From: Oscillospiraceae bacterium
GTDB taxonomy: Bacteria; Bacillota; Clostridia; Oscillospirales; Acutalibacteraceae
Direction: 5' to 3'
Assembly: GCA_031261445.1 (NCBI GenBank)
Contig: JAISJQ010000038.1
Span: 1-46,047, forward strand
Length of the DNA stretch: 46,047 nucleotides
In this document: one piece after another, positions 31,232 through 38,341 of the stretch
Numbering within the stretch: the stretch's first letter is position 1
Layout of the letters: every line of letters starts with the position of its first letter
The notes under the pieces: model-generated
The model's database searches: none
What the model saw: the letters and a program-made list of their open reading frames with translations, nothing else
Told to the model about the DNA's origin: nothing
Made by a program: the position numbers and the translations under genes

Positions 31232-31310
31232 AAAAACCATCCTAGATGCTAAAATTCAATGAGCAATGAACAATTGTTTGTGTGGTCGCCTGCTAGGCGA
31301 AACGCAATCT

Positions 31311-31535
31311 GTAGGGGCGACCCTTGTGGTCGCCCTGCGGGGGGAATCCCACGGGCTCTGGGCATCGTGGGCGAAAACGTCTTTGGGGGGTTGGTCGCCC
31401 TGCGGGGCGAAACGCCGACCGTAGGGGCGAGCTGCGCTCGCCCGCTGTCTGGAAAAACGCTGTATTTTGGCAAAAGATGTTGGCGAAAATCAGAGGGCGA
31501 TCATACCCACGGGCGACCACAAGGGTCGCCCCTAC
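31311..31535 (+). repeat. TAGGGGCG palindromic repeat with nested copy
   Basis: Outer arms GTAGGGGCGACCCTTGTGG... (31311) and ...CCACAAGGGTCGCCCCTAC (31535) pair perfectly over 25 bases. A second unit beginning GTAGGGGCGAGCTGCGCTCG is nested inside near 31421. It fills the gap between dnaX and smc. Confidence 0.75.
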
Positions 31536-31538
31536 GGT

Positions 31539-34500
31539 TTAGATTCCTAATTCATTGGCAATCTCCGTGGTGTGCATTTCCAGCAGTTTGCTCACGCCCT
31601 CTTCCTGCATCGTCACGCCGTAGAGCACGTCGGCTTCCTCCATCGTACCGCGGCGGTGGGTGATGAGGATGAACTGGGTTGCGCCGCACATGCGCCGCAC
31701 GTATTTGGCGTAGCGCACCACGTTCACGTCGTCCAGCGCGGCCTCGACCTCGTCAAAAATGCAGAACGGCGCGGGGTTGATCTTCAAGATGGCGAACAGC
31801 AGCGCGATGGCCGCCAGACCCTTTTCGCCGCCTGAGAGCAGGTCTATGTTCTGCACGTTCTTGCCCGGCGGCTGCACCCGCAAGAGCACGTCACATTCCA
31901 GCGGATCGAGCGGGTCATCGAGCACCAATTCCGCGCGTCCGCCGCCGAACAAGTCCGCGAAGGTCTCCACAAACGCGCTTTGCACCTTGGCGAACTGCTC
32001 GCGGAATCGCTCGCTCATTTTGCCCGTCAGCTCGCGGATGAGCTCGCCCAGTGCCTGACGGGATTCCTCCACGTCCGCGCACTGCGCCGTCAGGAATTCG
32101 TAGCGTGCGCTGACTTCTTGATACTCCTCCACTGCGCTGAGGTTCACGTTGCCGAGGCTCCGAATTTTCTGCTTGACGCTGTCCAGCGAGCGCTGTGCGT
32201 CCGCCGTTTCGCCCACGTCCAGCCCCAAACGCGCGGCCTCGCGCTCCGTGAGCTGGTATTCCTCAAAGAGCTTGTTTTGCGTGTCGTTGATGGCGTTTTG
32301 CAGACTCCCGCGCCGCTCCTCCAGCCGCGCGACCTCGCCGCCCAAACCCTCGCGCGTGGCGGTGAGCTCCCGCTCTGTGGCGCGTAGTTTCGCCCCCGCC
32401 GCTTCGTGGGCACTGCGCTCATCAAGCAGGGCGGCGATTTCGTCCTTGTTCTCGCCGCTGTCCGCACGCAGAGCCAAAACCTGCCCCTTCAGCGCGGCGA
32501 TGGAGGCGTTCGCGGCGACGATCGCCTCGGTAATCTGCGCCCGTTCGGCATCCAAATCCCCTGCGCGTTTTTGGTGATTCTCCGCCCGCTCTTGCAGGCT
32601 CGCGAGCGCATCGCCCTTAGCCGAGAGCTCCTTGTTGCCCTCCGCTTGCCGCAGGCGCAGTGCCTGCTCACGGTGGGCGGCCTCCTCCAGCTTCTCCAGT
32701 GACGCGGCTCGCTCGTCCTCCAGCGCGTGGCGTTTTTCGGCCAGTGCCGTGGTGACGAGCGTCTGCGCGGCGATTTTTGCGCTGATTTGCTCGCTCTCGT
32801 CCGTCAAGTCTGCCAGACGCGTCTGGGCGGCCGTGCGCTCGGCCTCCATGTTTTCCAGCGCATCGCGTGCTGCCTGCAAACGCTCGGCAATGAGGCGATG
32901 GGCACTCTCGCGGCGCAAAATTTCCTCGCTGGCGTTTTGCCAATCCGCCTTTGCGCCGTCCAGCGCGGCGGCGGCGGCGGCGTGTTCCGCCCCCGCCGTG
33001 CGCACGCTCTCTTGCGCTTCGGCGTAGGCGGTGGCCGATTTTTTCAGCTGAGCCCCCAATTTGTCGATCTCGGCCTGGCGCGTCAAAAAGCCCGCGCCCT
33101 GAATCTTCGAGCCGCCCGTGATTGAGCCCCCGGCGTTGAGCACCTGCCCGTCGAGCGTGACGATGCGGAAACGGTGGCTAAAGCGGCGTGCCATGGGCAG
33201 CGCGTCGTCCATGCTCTCGCAGACCACGGTGCGTGCCAGCTGTGCCCGCAAAATCTCGCGGTACTGCGTGTCGGCCTCCACCAGCGCATCGGCGTAGTCC
33301 ACAAAGCCTAGGCAGTCCTCCACGCCGCGCTCGTTCAGGTCGCGGCCACGGATGGTGCTCAGCGGCAGAAACGTCGCGCGGCCGGCGCGTTTTTCTTTTA
33401 AGTGGCGCACGGCGCGTTTGGCATCGTCGTCGGTCTCCACCACCACAAACTGCATGGCCGCGCCCAGCGCGGTCTCAATGGCCGTGGCGTATTTGGCCTG
33501 CACATGGATGAGCTGGGAGAGCGTGCCGTGGATGCCCCGTAGCGCGCCCCGCTTGCCCTCGGTGAGTACGGCACGCACCGCGCCGCCGTAGCCCTCCATG
33601 TTGCGCTCCAGCTCCTCCAGCAGGCGCAGTCGGGTCTGCATTTTTTGTTGCTCTGCGCTCAGTTCGTCCAGCGCGGCTTTGGCGGCATCGGCACGCTTTT
33701 TCTTGGAGATTAGGAGCATTTCGTGCCCCGCAATGGCGTTGCCGGCGGCACTGGCGGTTTCCCGCGCGGCGGCCAAATCCTGCGCCGTGGCGGCCTCCTG
33801 CGGGATCAGCTCGTCCACGCGGCTAAGCCGCGCTCCGGCATCGGACGAGAGCAACGCCAGCCGCTCGCGCACCTCGTCTTGCGCAGAGTGCGCCCGCGAG
33901 TGCGACAAATCCAGCGCGTGGAGGATTTCTGTGGCGGCGGCGGCTTCCTCCGCCAGCTCTTTGTCCCGCGCGAACAGTGCCTCCCGCGCACGGCGCAAGG
34001 CTTCGGTCTGCGCGGTGAGTGCGGCCAGCTCCTTCTCACCCGTTTGTAGCGCGGTATCCAGCGCATCAATCTGCGCCTCCAGCGCATCCGCCTGCGCCGT
34101 CAAGTCCGCCAGAGAAGACGCGGCTTCCTCTTTGTCGTTCTGCAGGCGTTGGAGGGCGGCATTGTGGTGGGCGATGGAGTTCTCCGCCACACTGACTTGC
34201 CCCTCCAGCTGGGCGGCCTCTTCCTCCCGCCGCGCAGAGCCCGATTGCAGGTGCTCAATGCGTGCGGTGATGCTCTGCCCGGCGGTGAAGGATGCCTCAA
34301 TCTGCGCCGCCAAATCGGCCAGCTGCTCTTCTGTTTCGGCGTGTTGCAGGTTGGCCAAATGCAACTTGTTCTCTTGCTCCCGCAGGCGGGCGCGGTTTTT
34401 GTCGATCGCCAAAAGCCACAGAGCAATCTCTAATTTTTTGCGTGTAGCAGAGAGTTCTAGGAACTTTTTGGCTTTTTCGCTCTGGATTTTCAGCGGCCCA

Positions 34501-35105
34501 ACCCGCTCCTCCAGCTCGCCCACGATGTCCCGCAGGCGCACCAGATTCTCCTCCGTTTGGGCTAAGCGGCGCTCTGCATCCAAGCGGCGCACGCGAAAAT
34601 GCGCAATGCCCGCCGCCTCCTCGAGCATGTCCCGCCGCTCGTGACTTTTGGAACTGACCAGTTCCGCCACGCGCCCTTGACTGACCATGGAATAGCCGCC
34701 CTTGCCCAGCCCCGTGTCCATAAACAGCTCGTGGACATCCTTGAGGCGCACGGTCTGTCCGCCCAGCAAATACTCGCTCTCGCCAGAGCGATAGTACTTG
34801 CGCGTCACACACACTTCGTCTTCGTCCCGATGCAGGGAACGGTCGCGGTTGTCGAGCTTGAGGGTCACTTGCGCAAAACCCTGTGCTCGCCGGGCGTCCG
34901 TGCCGGAGAACACCACGTCTTCCATCTTTGCGCCGCGCAAGGACTTAGAGGATTGCTCGCCCAGCACCCAGCGCACAGCGTCGGCAATGTTGCTTTTGCC
35001 CGAACCGTTGGGCCCCACAACGCCCGTAATGCCCTCCCCAAAGCGCAAACTTGTGCGGTCGGGGAAGGACTTAAAGCCTTGCAATTCCAAGCCAGTGAGC
35101 GTCAT
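31539..35105 (-). CDS. smc: chromosome partition protein SMC
   Basis: Condensin ATPase that compacts and segregates chromosomes. The 1188 residues show the full layout: N-terminal TGLELQGFKSFPDRT and Walker A GPNGSGKSN (about 31-39), a long coiled coil, a central hinge (about 510-670, with GYGGAVRAVL and ITGGSK), a second coiled coil, and the C-terminal LLSGGEKGLAAIALLFA signature and FCIFDEVEAALDD Walker B. The start at 35105 (MTLTGLELQ) fits the family; an upstream in-frame ATG would add an unrelated extension. AGAGG precedes it. Its promoter lies at 35154. The dnaX gene follows downstream across a large repeat. Confidence 0.95.
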   Translation of the reverse strand: MTLTGLELQGFKSFPDRTSLRFGEGITGVVGPNGSGKSNIADAVRWVLGEQSSKSLRGAKMEDVVFSGTDARRAQGFAQVTLKLDNRDRSLHRDEDEVCVTRKYYRSGESEYLLGGQTVRLKDVHELFMDTGLGKGGYSMVSQGRVAELVSSKSHERRDMLEEAAGIAHFRVRRLDAERRLAQTEENLVRLRDIVGELEERVGPLKIQSEKAKKFLELSATRKKLEIALWLLAIDKNRARLREQENKLHLANLQHAETEEQLADLAAQIEASFTAGQSITARIEHLQSGSARREEEAAQLEGQVSVAENSIAHHNAALQRLQNDKEEAASSLADLTAQADALEAQIDALDTALQTGEKELAALTAQTEALRRAREALFARDKELAEEAAAATEILHALDLSHSRAHSAQDEVRERLALLSSDAGARLSRVDELIPQEAATAQDLAAARETASAAGNAIAGHEMLLISKKKRADAAKAALDELSAEQQKMQTRLRLLEELERNMEGYGGAVRAVLTEGKRGALRGIHGTLSQLIHVQAKYATAIETALGAAMQFVVVETDDDAKRAVRHLKEKRAGRATFLPLSTIRGRDLNERGVEDCLGFVDYADALVEADTQYREILRAQLARTVVCESMDDALPMARRFSHRFRIVTLDGQVLNAGGSITGGSKIQGAGFLTRQAEIDKLGAQLKKSATAYAEAQESVRTAGAEHAAAAAALDGAKADWQNASEEILRRESAHRLIAERLQAARDALENMEAERTAAQTRLADLTDESEQISAKIAAQTLVTTALAEKRHALEDERAASLEKLEEAAHREQALRLRQAEGNKELSAKGDALASLQERAENHQKRAGDLDAERAQITEAIVAANASIAALKGQVLALRADSGENKDEIAALLDERSAHEAAGAKLRATERELTATREGLGGEVARLEERRGSLQNAINDTQNKLFEEYQLTEREAARLGLDVGETADAQRSLDSVKQKIRSLGNVNLSAVEEYQEVSARYEFLTAQCADVEESRQALGELIRELTGKMSERFREQFAKVQSAFVETFADLFGGGRAELVLDDPLDPLECDVLLRVQPPGKNVQNIDLLSGGEKGLAAIALLFAILKINPAPFCIFDEVEAALDDVNVVRYAKYVRRMCGATQFILITHRRGTMEEADVLYGVTMQEEGVSKLLEMHTTEIANELGI

Positions 35106-35153
35106 AAAACCTCTGAAGAGCGGAAAGATTGAGCCACAATAATACAGTGTACT

Positions 35154-35182
35154 ATTATACACTTTTTGGCAGAAGAAAGCAA
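35154..35182 (-). promoter_or_regulatory. sigma-A promoter of smc
   Basis: Minus strand TTGCTT (35177-35182), 17 bases, TATAAT (35154-35159). Confidence 0.65.
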
Positions 35183-35267
35183 GCTAGATGGCAATGAACA
35201 ATTGTTTGCGCACCCTCGCCCCACGAACAATTGTCCATTACAAAAAGAAAGAATTTTCCAAAAACGC

Positions 35268-35296
35268 TTGACAAACGCGTTTGTTTCGTCTATAAT
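35268..35296 (+). promoter_or_regulatory. sigma-A promoter of the SigH-like gene
   Basis: TTGACA (35268-35273), 17 bases, TATAAT (35291-35296), perfect consensus. ACAATT-type repeat fragments lie between this promoter and that of smc. Confidence 0.8.
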
Positions 35297-35336
35297 AGAT
35301 TGGTATTCGTTTGCGATGTGTGAGGAGCGGCAGAAT

Positions 35337-35879
35337 TTGACAGACGAAGAGCTGGCGACACGGGCCGCCCATGGCGACGACAACGCCATGGCACAGCTCA
35401 TCGCACGCATGGAACCGCTGACCAAAGCCAAGGCTGCGCGTTTTCCGGCGCTACATGGCACGCTGTGTGAAGAAGACCTGATGCAAGAGGGTATGCTCGG
35501 TTTTCTCAAGGCTGTGCGCTCGTTCCAGCCAGAAAAAGGCACGTTCCGCGCCTACGCCGCCGTGTGCATCCAAAACAGCATCCTCTCGGCGGTGCGCAGT
35601 CAACTGACGCGTGCGTCCGCCCCCAACCGCGATGCCCTCCCGCTGGACGAAAACACCGTGGTGCGCGTCCCTGCCCATTACCCAGAGCCAGACACCGCCG
35701 CGCTGGAAGCCACGCTCGCCGCTGGACTGACCGCGCTGGAGAGCGCCGTGCTGGCCGAACGCTTAGCTGGGCATAAGCAGTCCGCCATCGCCGCCCATTT
35801 GGGCATCAGCTCCAAAGCCGCCGATAACGCCTTGCAGCGCATTCGCCGCAAACTTAAGGGCTTTCAACTTGAAAGCTAG
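35337..35879 (+). CDS. SigH-like sigma-70 family RNA polymerase sigma factor
   Basis: A 180-residue alternative sigma factor. Region 2 is visible as LCEEDLMQEGMLGFLKAVRSF with the core-binding and -10-recognition helices, and region 4 as LTALESAVLAERLAGHKQSAIAAHLGISSKAADNALQRIRRKL (read in parts), a helix-turn-helix. The DLMQEGMLGFLKA block resembles SigH (Spo0H), the sigma factor of early sporulation, but the assignment to SigH itself is not certain. I prefer the TTG at 35337, because GAGGAG lies nine bases upstream; an in-frame ATG at 35316 lacks a ribosome binding site and would sit about 13 bases from the start of transcription. It is divergent from smc. Confidence 0.82.
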   Translation: MTDEELATRAAHGDDNAMAQLIARMEPLTKAKAARFPALHGTLCEEDLMQEGMLGFLKAVRSFQPEKGTFRAYAAVCIQNSILSAVRSQLTRASAPNRDALPLDENTVVRVPAHYPEPDTAALEATLAAGLTALESAVLAERLAGHKQSAIAAHLGISSKAADNALQRIRRKLKGFQLES

Positions 35880-35900
35880 TATATATCAGATTTTCTATCC

Positions 35901-35966
35901 GCCCGCGTAGCTTAAAAGCAGAGCGTTGTTACAGCAAAGGTTTCGGTGCAATTCCGTCCGGGGGCA
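35901..35966 (+). ncRNA. tRNA-like element (degenerate)
   Basis: GCCCGCG pairs with CGGGGGC in six of seven positions like an acceptor stem, TA-GCTT...GAGC resembles a D-arm and CGG-TGCAATT-CCG a short T-arm. The middle is about five bases too short for a normal anticodon arm and no CCA follows. It lies 21 bases after the sigma gene and 25 before the zinc-ribbon gene. It may be a decayed tRNA or a tRNA-like regulatory leader. Confidence 0.4.
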
Positions 35967-35990
35967 AAATCTATCACAGCGAGGTCAACC

Positions 35991-36275
35991 ATGTTCGAAG
36001 ACAAGACTCTCACCTGCCGCGACTGCGGCGCAGAATTCATTTTCACCGCCGGTGAACAAGAATTCTACGCAGAAAAGGGTTTCACCAATGAGCCCCGTGC
36101 GTGCCCGGCTTGCCGGACAAACCGCAAGCAACAGCGTCGTGGCGACCGCGGCGAGCGCGAAATGTTCGAAGCTGTCTGCGACAGTTGCGGCAACACCGCG
36201 CGCGTCCCGTTCCGTCCCTCCGGCGATCGCCCGGTCTACTGCTCTGATTGCTTCAGCAAACAGCGCGAAGGCTAA
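35991..36275 (+). CDS. double zinc-ribbon protein
   Basis: A 94-residue protein with two four-Cys modules: CRDCGAEFIFTAGEQEFYAE ... CPACR in the N-terminal half and CDSCG ... CSDC in the C-terminal half. The first (with FIFTAGEQEFYAEKGF and EPRACPACR) is a known small zinc-ribbon family of unknown function in Clostridia; the second resembles a CxxC-type ribbon. The basic stretch RKQQRRGDRGER between them could bind nucleic acid. GAGG precedes the ATG at 35991. A strong terminator follows at 36344. It could share a transcript with the tRNA-like element upstream. Confidence 0.8.
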   Translation: MFEDKTLTCRDCGAEFIFTAGEQEFYAEKGFTNEPRACPACRTNRKQQRRGDRGEREMFEAVCDSCGNTARVPFRPSGDRPVYCSDCFSKQREG

Positions 36276-36343
36276 AAACGATCCGCAGGACTCAAGGTAC
36301 CGGTGAGGAGCAAATACACTCCCTAGCAGTATTTTGACACGCA

Positions 36344-36372
36344 AAAAGAGCACCCCAAAAGGGTGCTCTTTT
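36344..36372 (+). terminator. terminator of the zinc-ribbon gene
   Basis: AAAAGAGCACCC and GGGTGCTCTTTT form a perfect 12-bp stem with loop CAAAA-type, ending in a T-run. Bidirectional use is possible. Confidence 0.85.
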
Positions 36373-36376
36373 AGTT

Positions 36377-36441
36377 TTGCAGAAGACAGAGGACAGATTT
36401 GCGTTCGATGATCTGCCCTCTGTCTTCTGATATCTGCCCTC
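36377..36441. repeat. CAGAGGACAGA-type palindromic repeat
   Basis: CAGAAGACAGAGG and CCTCTGTCTTCTG pair with a central AGAT/ATCT segment. It follows the terminator of the zinc-ribbon gene. Confidence 0.6.
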
Positions 36442-36445
36442 TCAA

Positions 36446-36516
36446 GTAGGGGCAACCCTTGTGGTTGCCCCGATAATGCGTTCTACGCAAAGGGCGACCA
36501 CAAGGGTCGCCCCTAC
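36446..36516 (+). repeat. TAGGGGCG palindromic repeat unit
   Basis: GTAGGGGCAACCCTTGTGG and CCACAAGGGTCGCCCCTAC arms pair over about 25 bases around a 20-base centre. It is followed by GAGGCGTGAGG-type and ACAATT-type fragments (36520-36600) up to the stop of the deacetylase gene; no gene lies in this stretch. Confidence 0.75.
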
Positions 36517-36599
36517 AGACCTCAATCCTCACGCCTGATTCCTCATTCCTCTAAGCCCCTACAACAATTGTCCATTGTTCATTGTAAATTGTTCATTGC

Positions 36600-37610
36600 T
36601 CACTTGTATTCGCTTAAGGGCACAAACGTGTAGCCTTGTGCCCGCGCCCAGTCGATGATGTCGCCTAGGGCGGCGGTGTTGCTGGAGGAGACGGCGTGGA
36701 GCAGAATGACTGCGCCGGGGTGCAGGCGACCGGTGATGGTGTCAAAGGCGGCTTGCTTGCCTTTTTGCGTTTTGGGGTCCCAGTCGCTCCACGCCACGGA
36801 CCAGAACACACTGGTGAAGTCCAGCGATTCCACGGCATCGAGCGCGACCTCGTTATACGCGCCAGTCGGGAAGCGGAAATAGGGCGCGGTGTAGCCAAAA
36901 TTCGTACGCAGGTGGTTGTCGAAGCCCTGCAGCTCTTGGAGCATTTTGGCGCGGCTGATGGTGCTGAAGTCCGGGTGGGTCACGGAGTGGTTGCCCACGA
37001 TGTGCCCCTCGTTGATCATGCGTGCCACCAGCTCTGGATCGGTTTTCAGGTACGGTAGCGTGCAAAAGAACGCCGCCGGGACATCCTTCTCTTTGAGCGT
37101 ATCCAAAATCTTGCCGGTGTAGCCGTTTTCGTAGCCCTCGTCGAAGGTGAGGTACAGGCGTTTGTCGGTGCATTTGGTGTCGAGCGTCAGGGCGGCGTAG
37201 CCCTTGTCGTCAAAGAACTTCTGGAAGTTGATGCTGTCCTGCGCTGGCTGACCGTTTTTGGAGATGCCGTAGCTATGGGAGACGCGCTTGGTGGGCAGAG
37301 CGCGGATTTGGGCGGGGTCTTCCACCTTGGGCGCGAGGGTGGGCAGGGGCACAAAGCCCGTGTAGGTGCTCGTTTGCTCGCTCGTGGGAGCGGGCGGCGT
37401 GGTGGGCACGGGGACGTCCGTTTTGGGCACGAGCACGGGGGCGGTGATGCCATCCACAAAGCCGCTTGAGGTCGGCGGGATGTCCTCGGGCAGGGTGGGG
37501 ACATCGTCACTGTGCGCCATCGTCCAGAGCATAACGCCGCCGATGAGCAGCGTGAGCACCAATGCGCAGGGCAGGAGTATCCACAGCAGGTTGTGTTTTT
37601 TTTGTTCCAT
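36600..37610 (-). CDS. PdaA-like peptidoglycan N-acetylmuramic acid deacetylase
   Basis: A 336-residue protein anchored by an N-terminal helix (about 8-30), with a Pro/Thr-rich linker to about residue 105 and a carbohydrate esterase 4 domain. The first metal motif is TFDEGYENGY (155-164) instead of the usual TFDDG, the signature of the PdaA group that makes muramic delta-lactam in spore cortex; GHIVGNHSVTHPDF, YFRFPTGAYNE and ILLHAVS follow. Its job in cortex formation is inferred from this. AAAGAGG lies before the ATG at 37610. A sigma-A-like promoter lies upstream, where TATACTA could also be read as a sigma-G -10 box. Confidence 0.87.
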   Translation of the reverse strand: MEQKKHNLLWILLPCALVLTLLIGGVMLWTMAHSDDVPTLPEDIPPTSSGFVDGITAPVLVPKTDVPVPTTPPAPTSEQTSTYTGFVPLPTLAPKVEDPAQIRALPTKRVSHSYGISKNGQPAQDSINFQKFFDDKGYAALTLDTKCTDKRLYLTFDEGYENGYTGKILDTLKEKDVPAAFFCTLPYLKTDPELVARMINEGHIVGNHSVTHPDFSTISRAKMLQELQGFDNHLRTNFGYTAPYFRFPTGAYNEVALDAVESLDFTSVFWSVAWSDWDPKTQKGKQAAFDTITGRLHPGAVILLHAVSSSNTAALGDIIDWARAQGYTFVPLSEYK

Positions 37611-37648
37611 ATGCACCTCTTTAAGAGTTGATTTCGACTTAAGAATAG

Positions 37649-37677
37649 TATATACTCTTTTTGGGCGCAATAATCAA
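37649..37677 (-). promoter_or_regulatory. promoter of the PdaA-like gene
   Basis: Minus strand TTGATT (37672-37677), 17 bases, TATATA (37649-37654). TATACTA in the same place has one mismatch to a sigma-G -10 box, so the sigma factor is open. Confidence 0.45.
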
Positions 37678-37723
37678 GTCGAAGTATGTAAAATTTTGCT
37701 GTATGTGGAAATTTATCACCGGG

Positions 37724-37750
37724 TGCAACAAAAAGCGCGTTTTGCGACTC
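37724..37750 (+). promoter_or_regulatory. candidate ECF-type autoregulated promoter
   Basis: TGCAAC (37724-37729), 15 bases, CGACTC (37745-37750), resembling the AAC/CGT-type elements of ECF sigma promoters. No good sigma-A promoter is present, which would fit autoregulation by the sigma factor encoded at 37794. Confidence 0.35.
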
Positions 37751-37793
37751 TATTTAAGTATGATGTGCGCACATCAACCCGCAAGGAGTGAAT

Positions 37794-38312
37794 ATGCCCG
37801 GACCGACCATGGTGCAACAGGCGCGTGTTGGCAGTAGCCACGCGTTCGCGGCACTCTATGCCCAGTACCAAAAACAGCTGTATGCCTACGCCTGCATCTG
37901 CCTGCGCAACGCGGCCTTAGCCGAGGACGCTGTGCAAGAGGCCGCGCTCATTGCCTACCGCCGCATGGACGACCTGCGGCAGGAAAACAGCTTTGAGCCG
38001 TGGCTCTTTAAGATTTTGGCCAACGAGTGCCGCCGCATTGGTCGCGCGGAGCGACTGAGCGTTCCGCTGGGTGAGCGGCCTGTGGCGGACGCTGCGCCCG
38101 ACAACATCCCTTTGAGTGACGAGCTACGCGATGCCCTCTATAGCCTGCCGTGGCTGGAGCGCGAAATCGTGATGCTCTGCGTGGTCACGGGACTGAGCGG
38201 GCGCGAGGCCGCCCATGCCCTGCGCATGAACCACGCCACGCTGCGCTCCAAACGCGCCCGCGCCCTGTGCAAACTGCGCGTGTACTTAGGCGACATGGAC
38301 GAGAACATATAA
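37794..38312 (+). CDS. ECF-type RNA polymerase sigma factor
   Basis: A 172-residue two-domain sigma factor: region 2 from AFAALYAQYQKQLYAYACICL through EDAVQEAALIAYRRMDDLRQ and FEPWLFKILANECRR, region 4 with LPWLEREIVMLCVVTGLSGREAAHAL and the recognition helix NHATLRSKRARAL. AAGGAG lies before the ATG at 37794. It is followed after 29 bases by a membrane beta-propeller protein with a cytoplasmic N-terminus, the usual position of the anti-sigma factor gene. The signal and regulon are unknown. Confidence 0.9.
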   Translation: MPGPTMVQQARVGSSHAFAALYAQYQKQLYAYACICLRNAALAEDAVQEAALIAYRRMDDLRQENSFEPWLFKILANECRRIGRAERLSVPLGERPVADAAPDNIPLSDELRDALYSLPWLEREIVMLCVVTGLSGREAAHALRMNHATLRSKRARALCKLRVYLGDMDENI

Positions 38313-38341
38313 AAGCAACACCCCAGAATGGAGAGTCCCCT

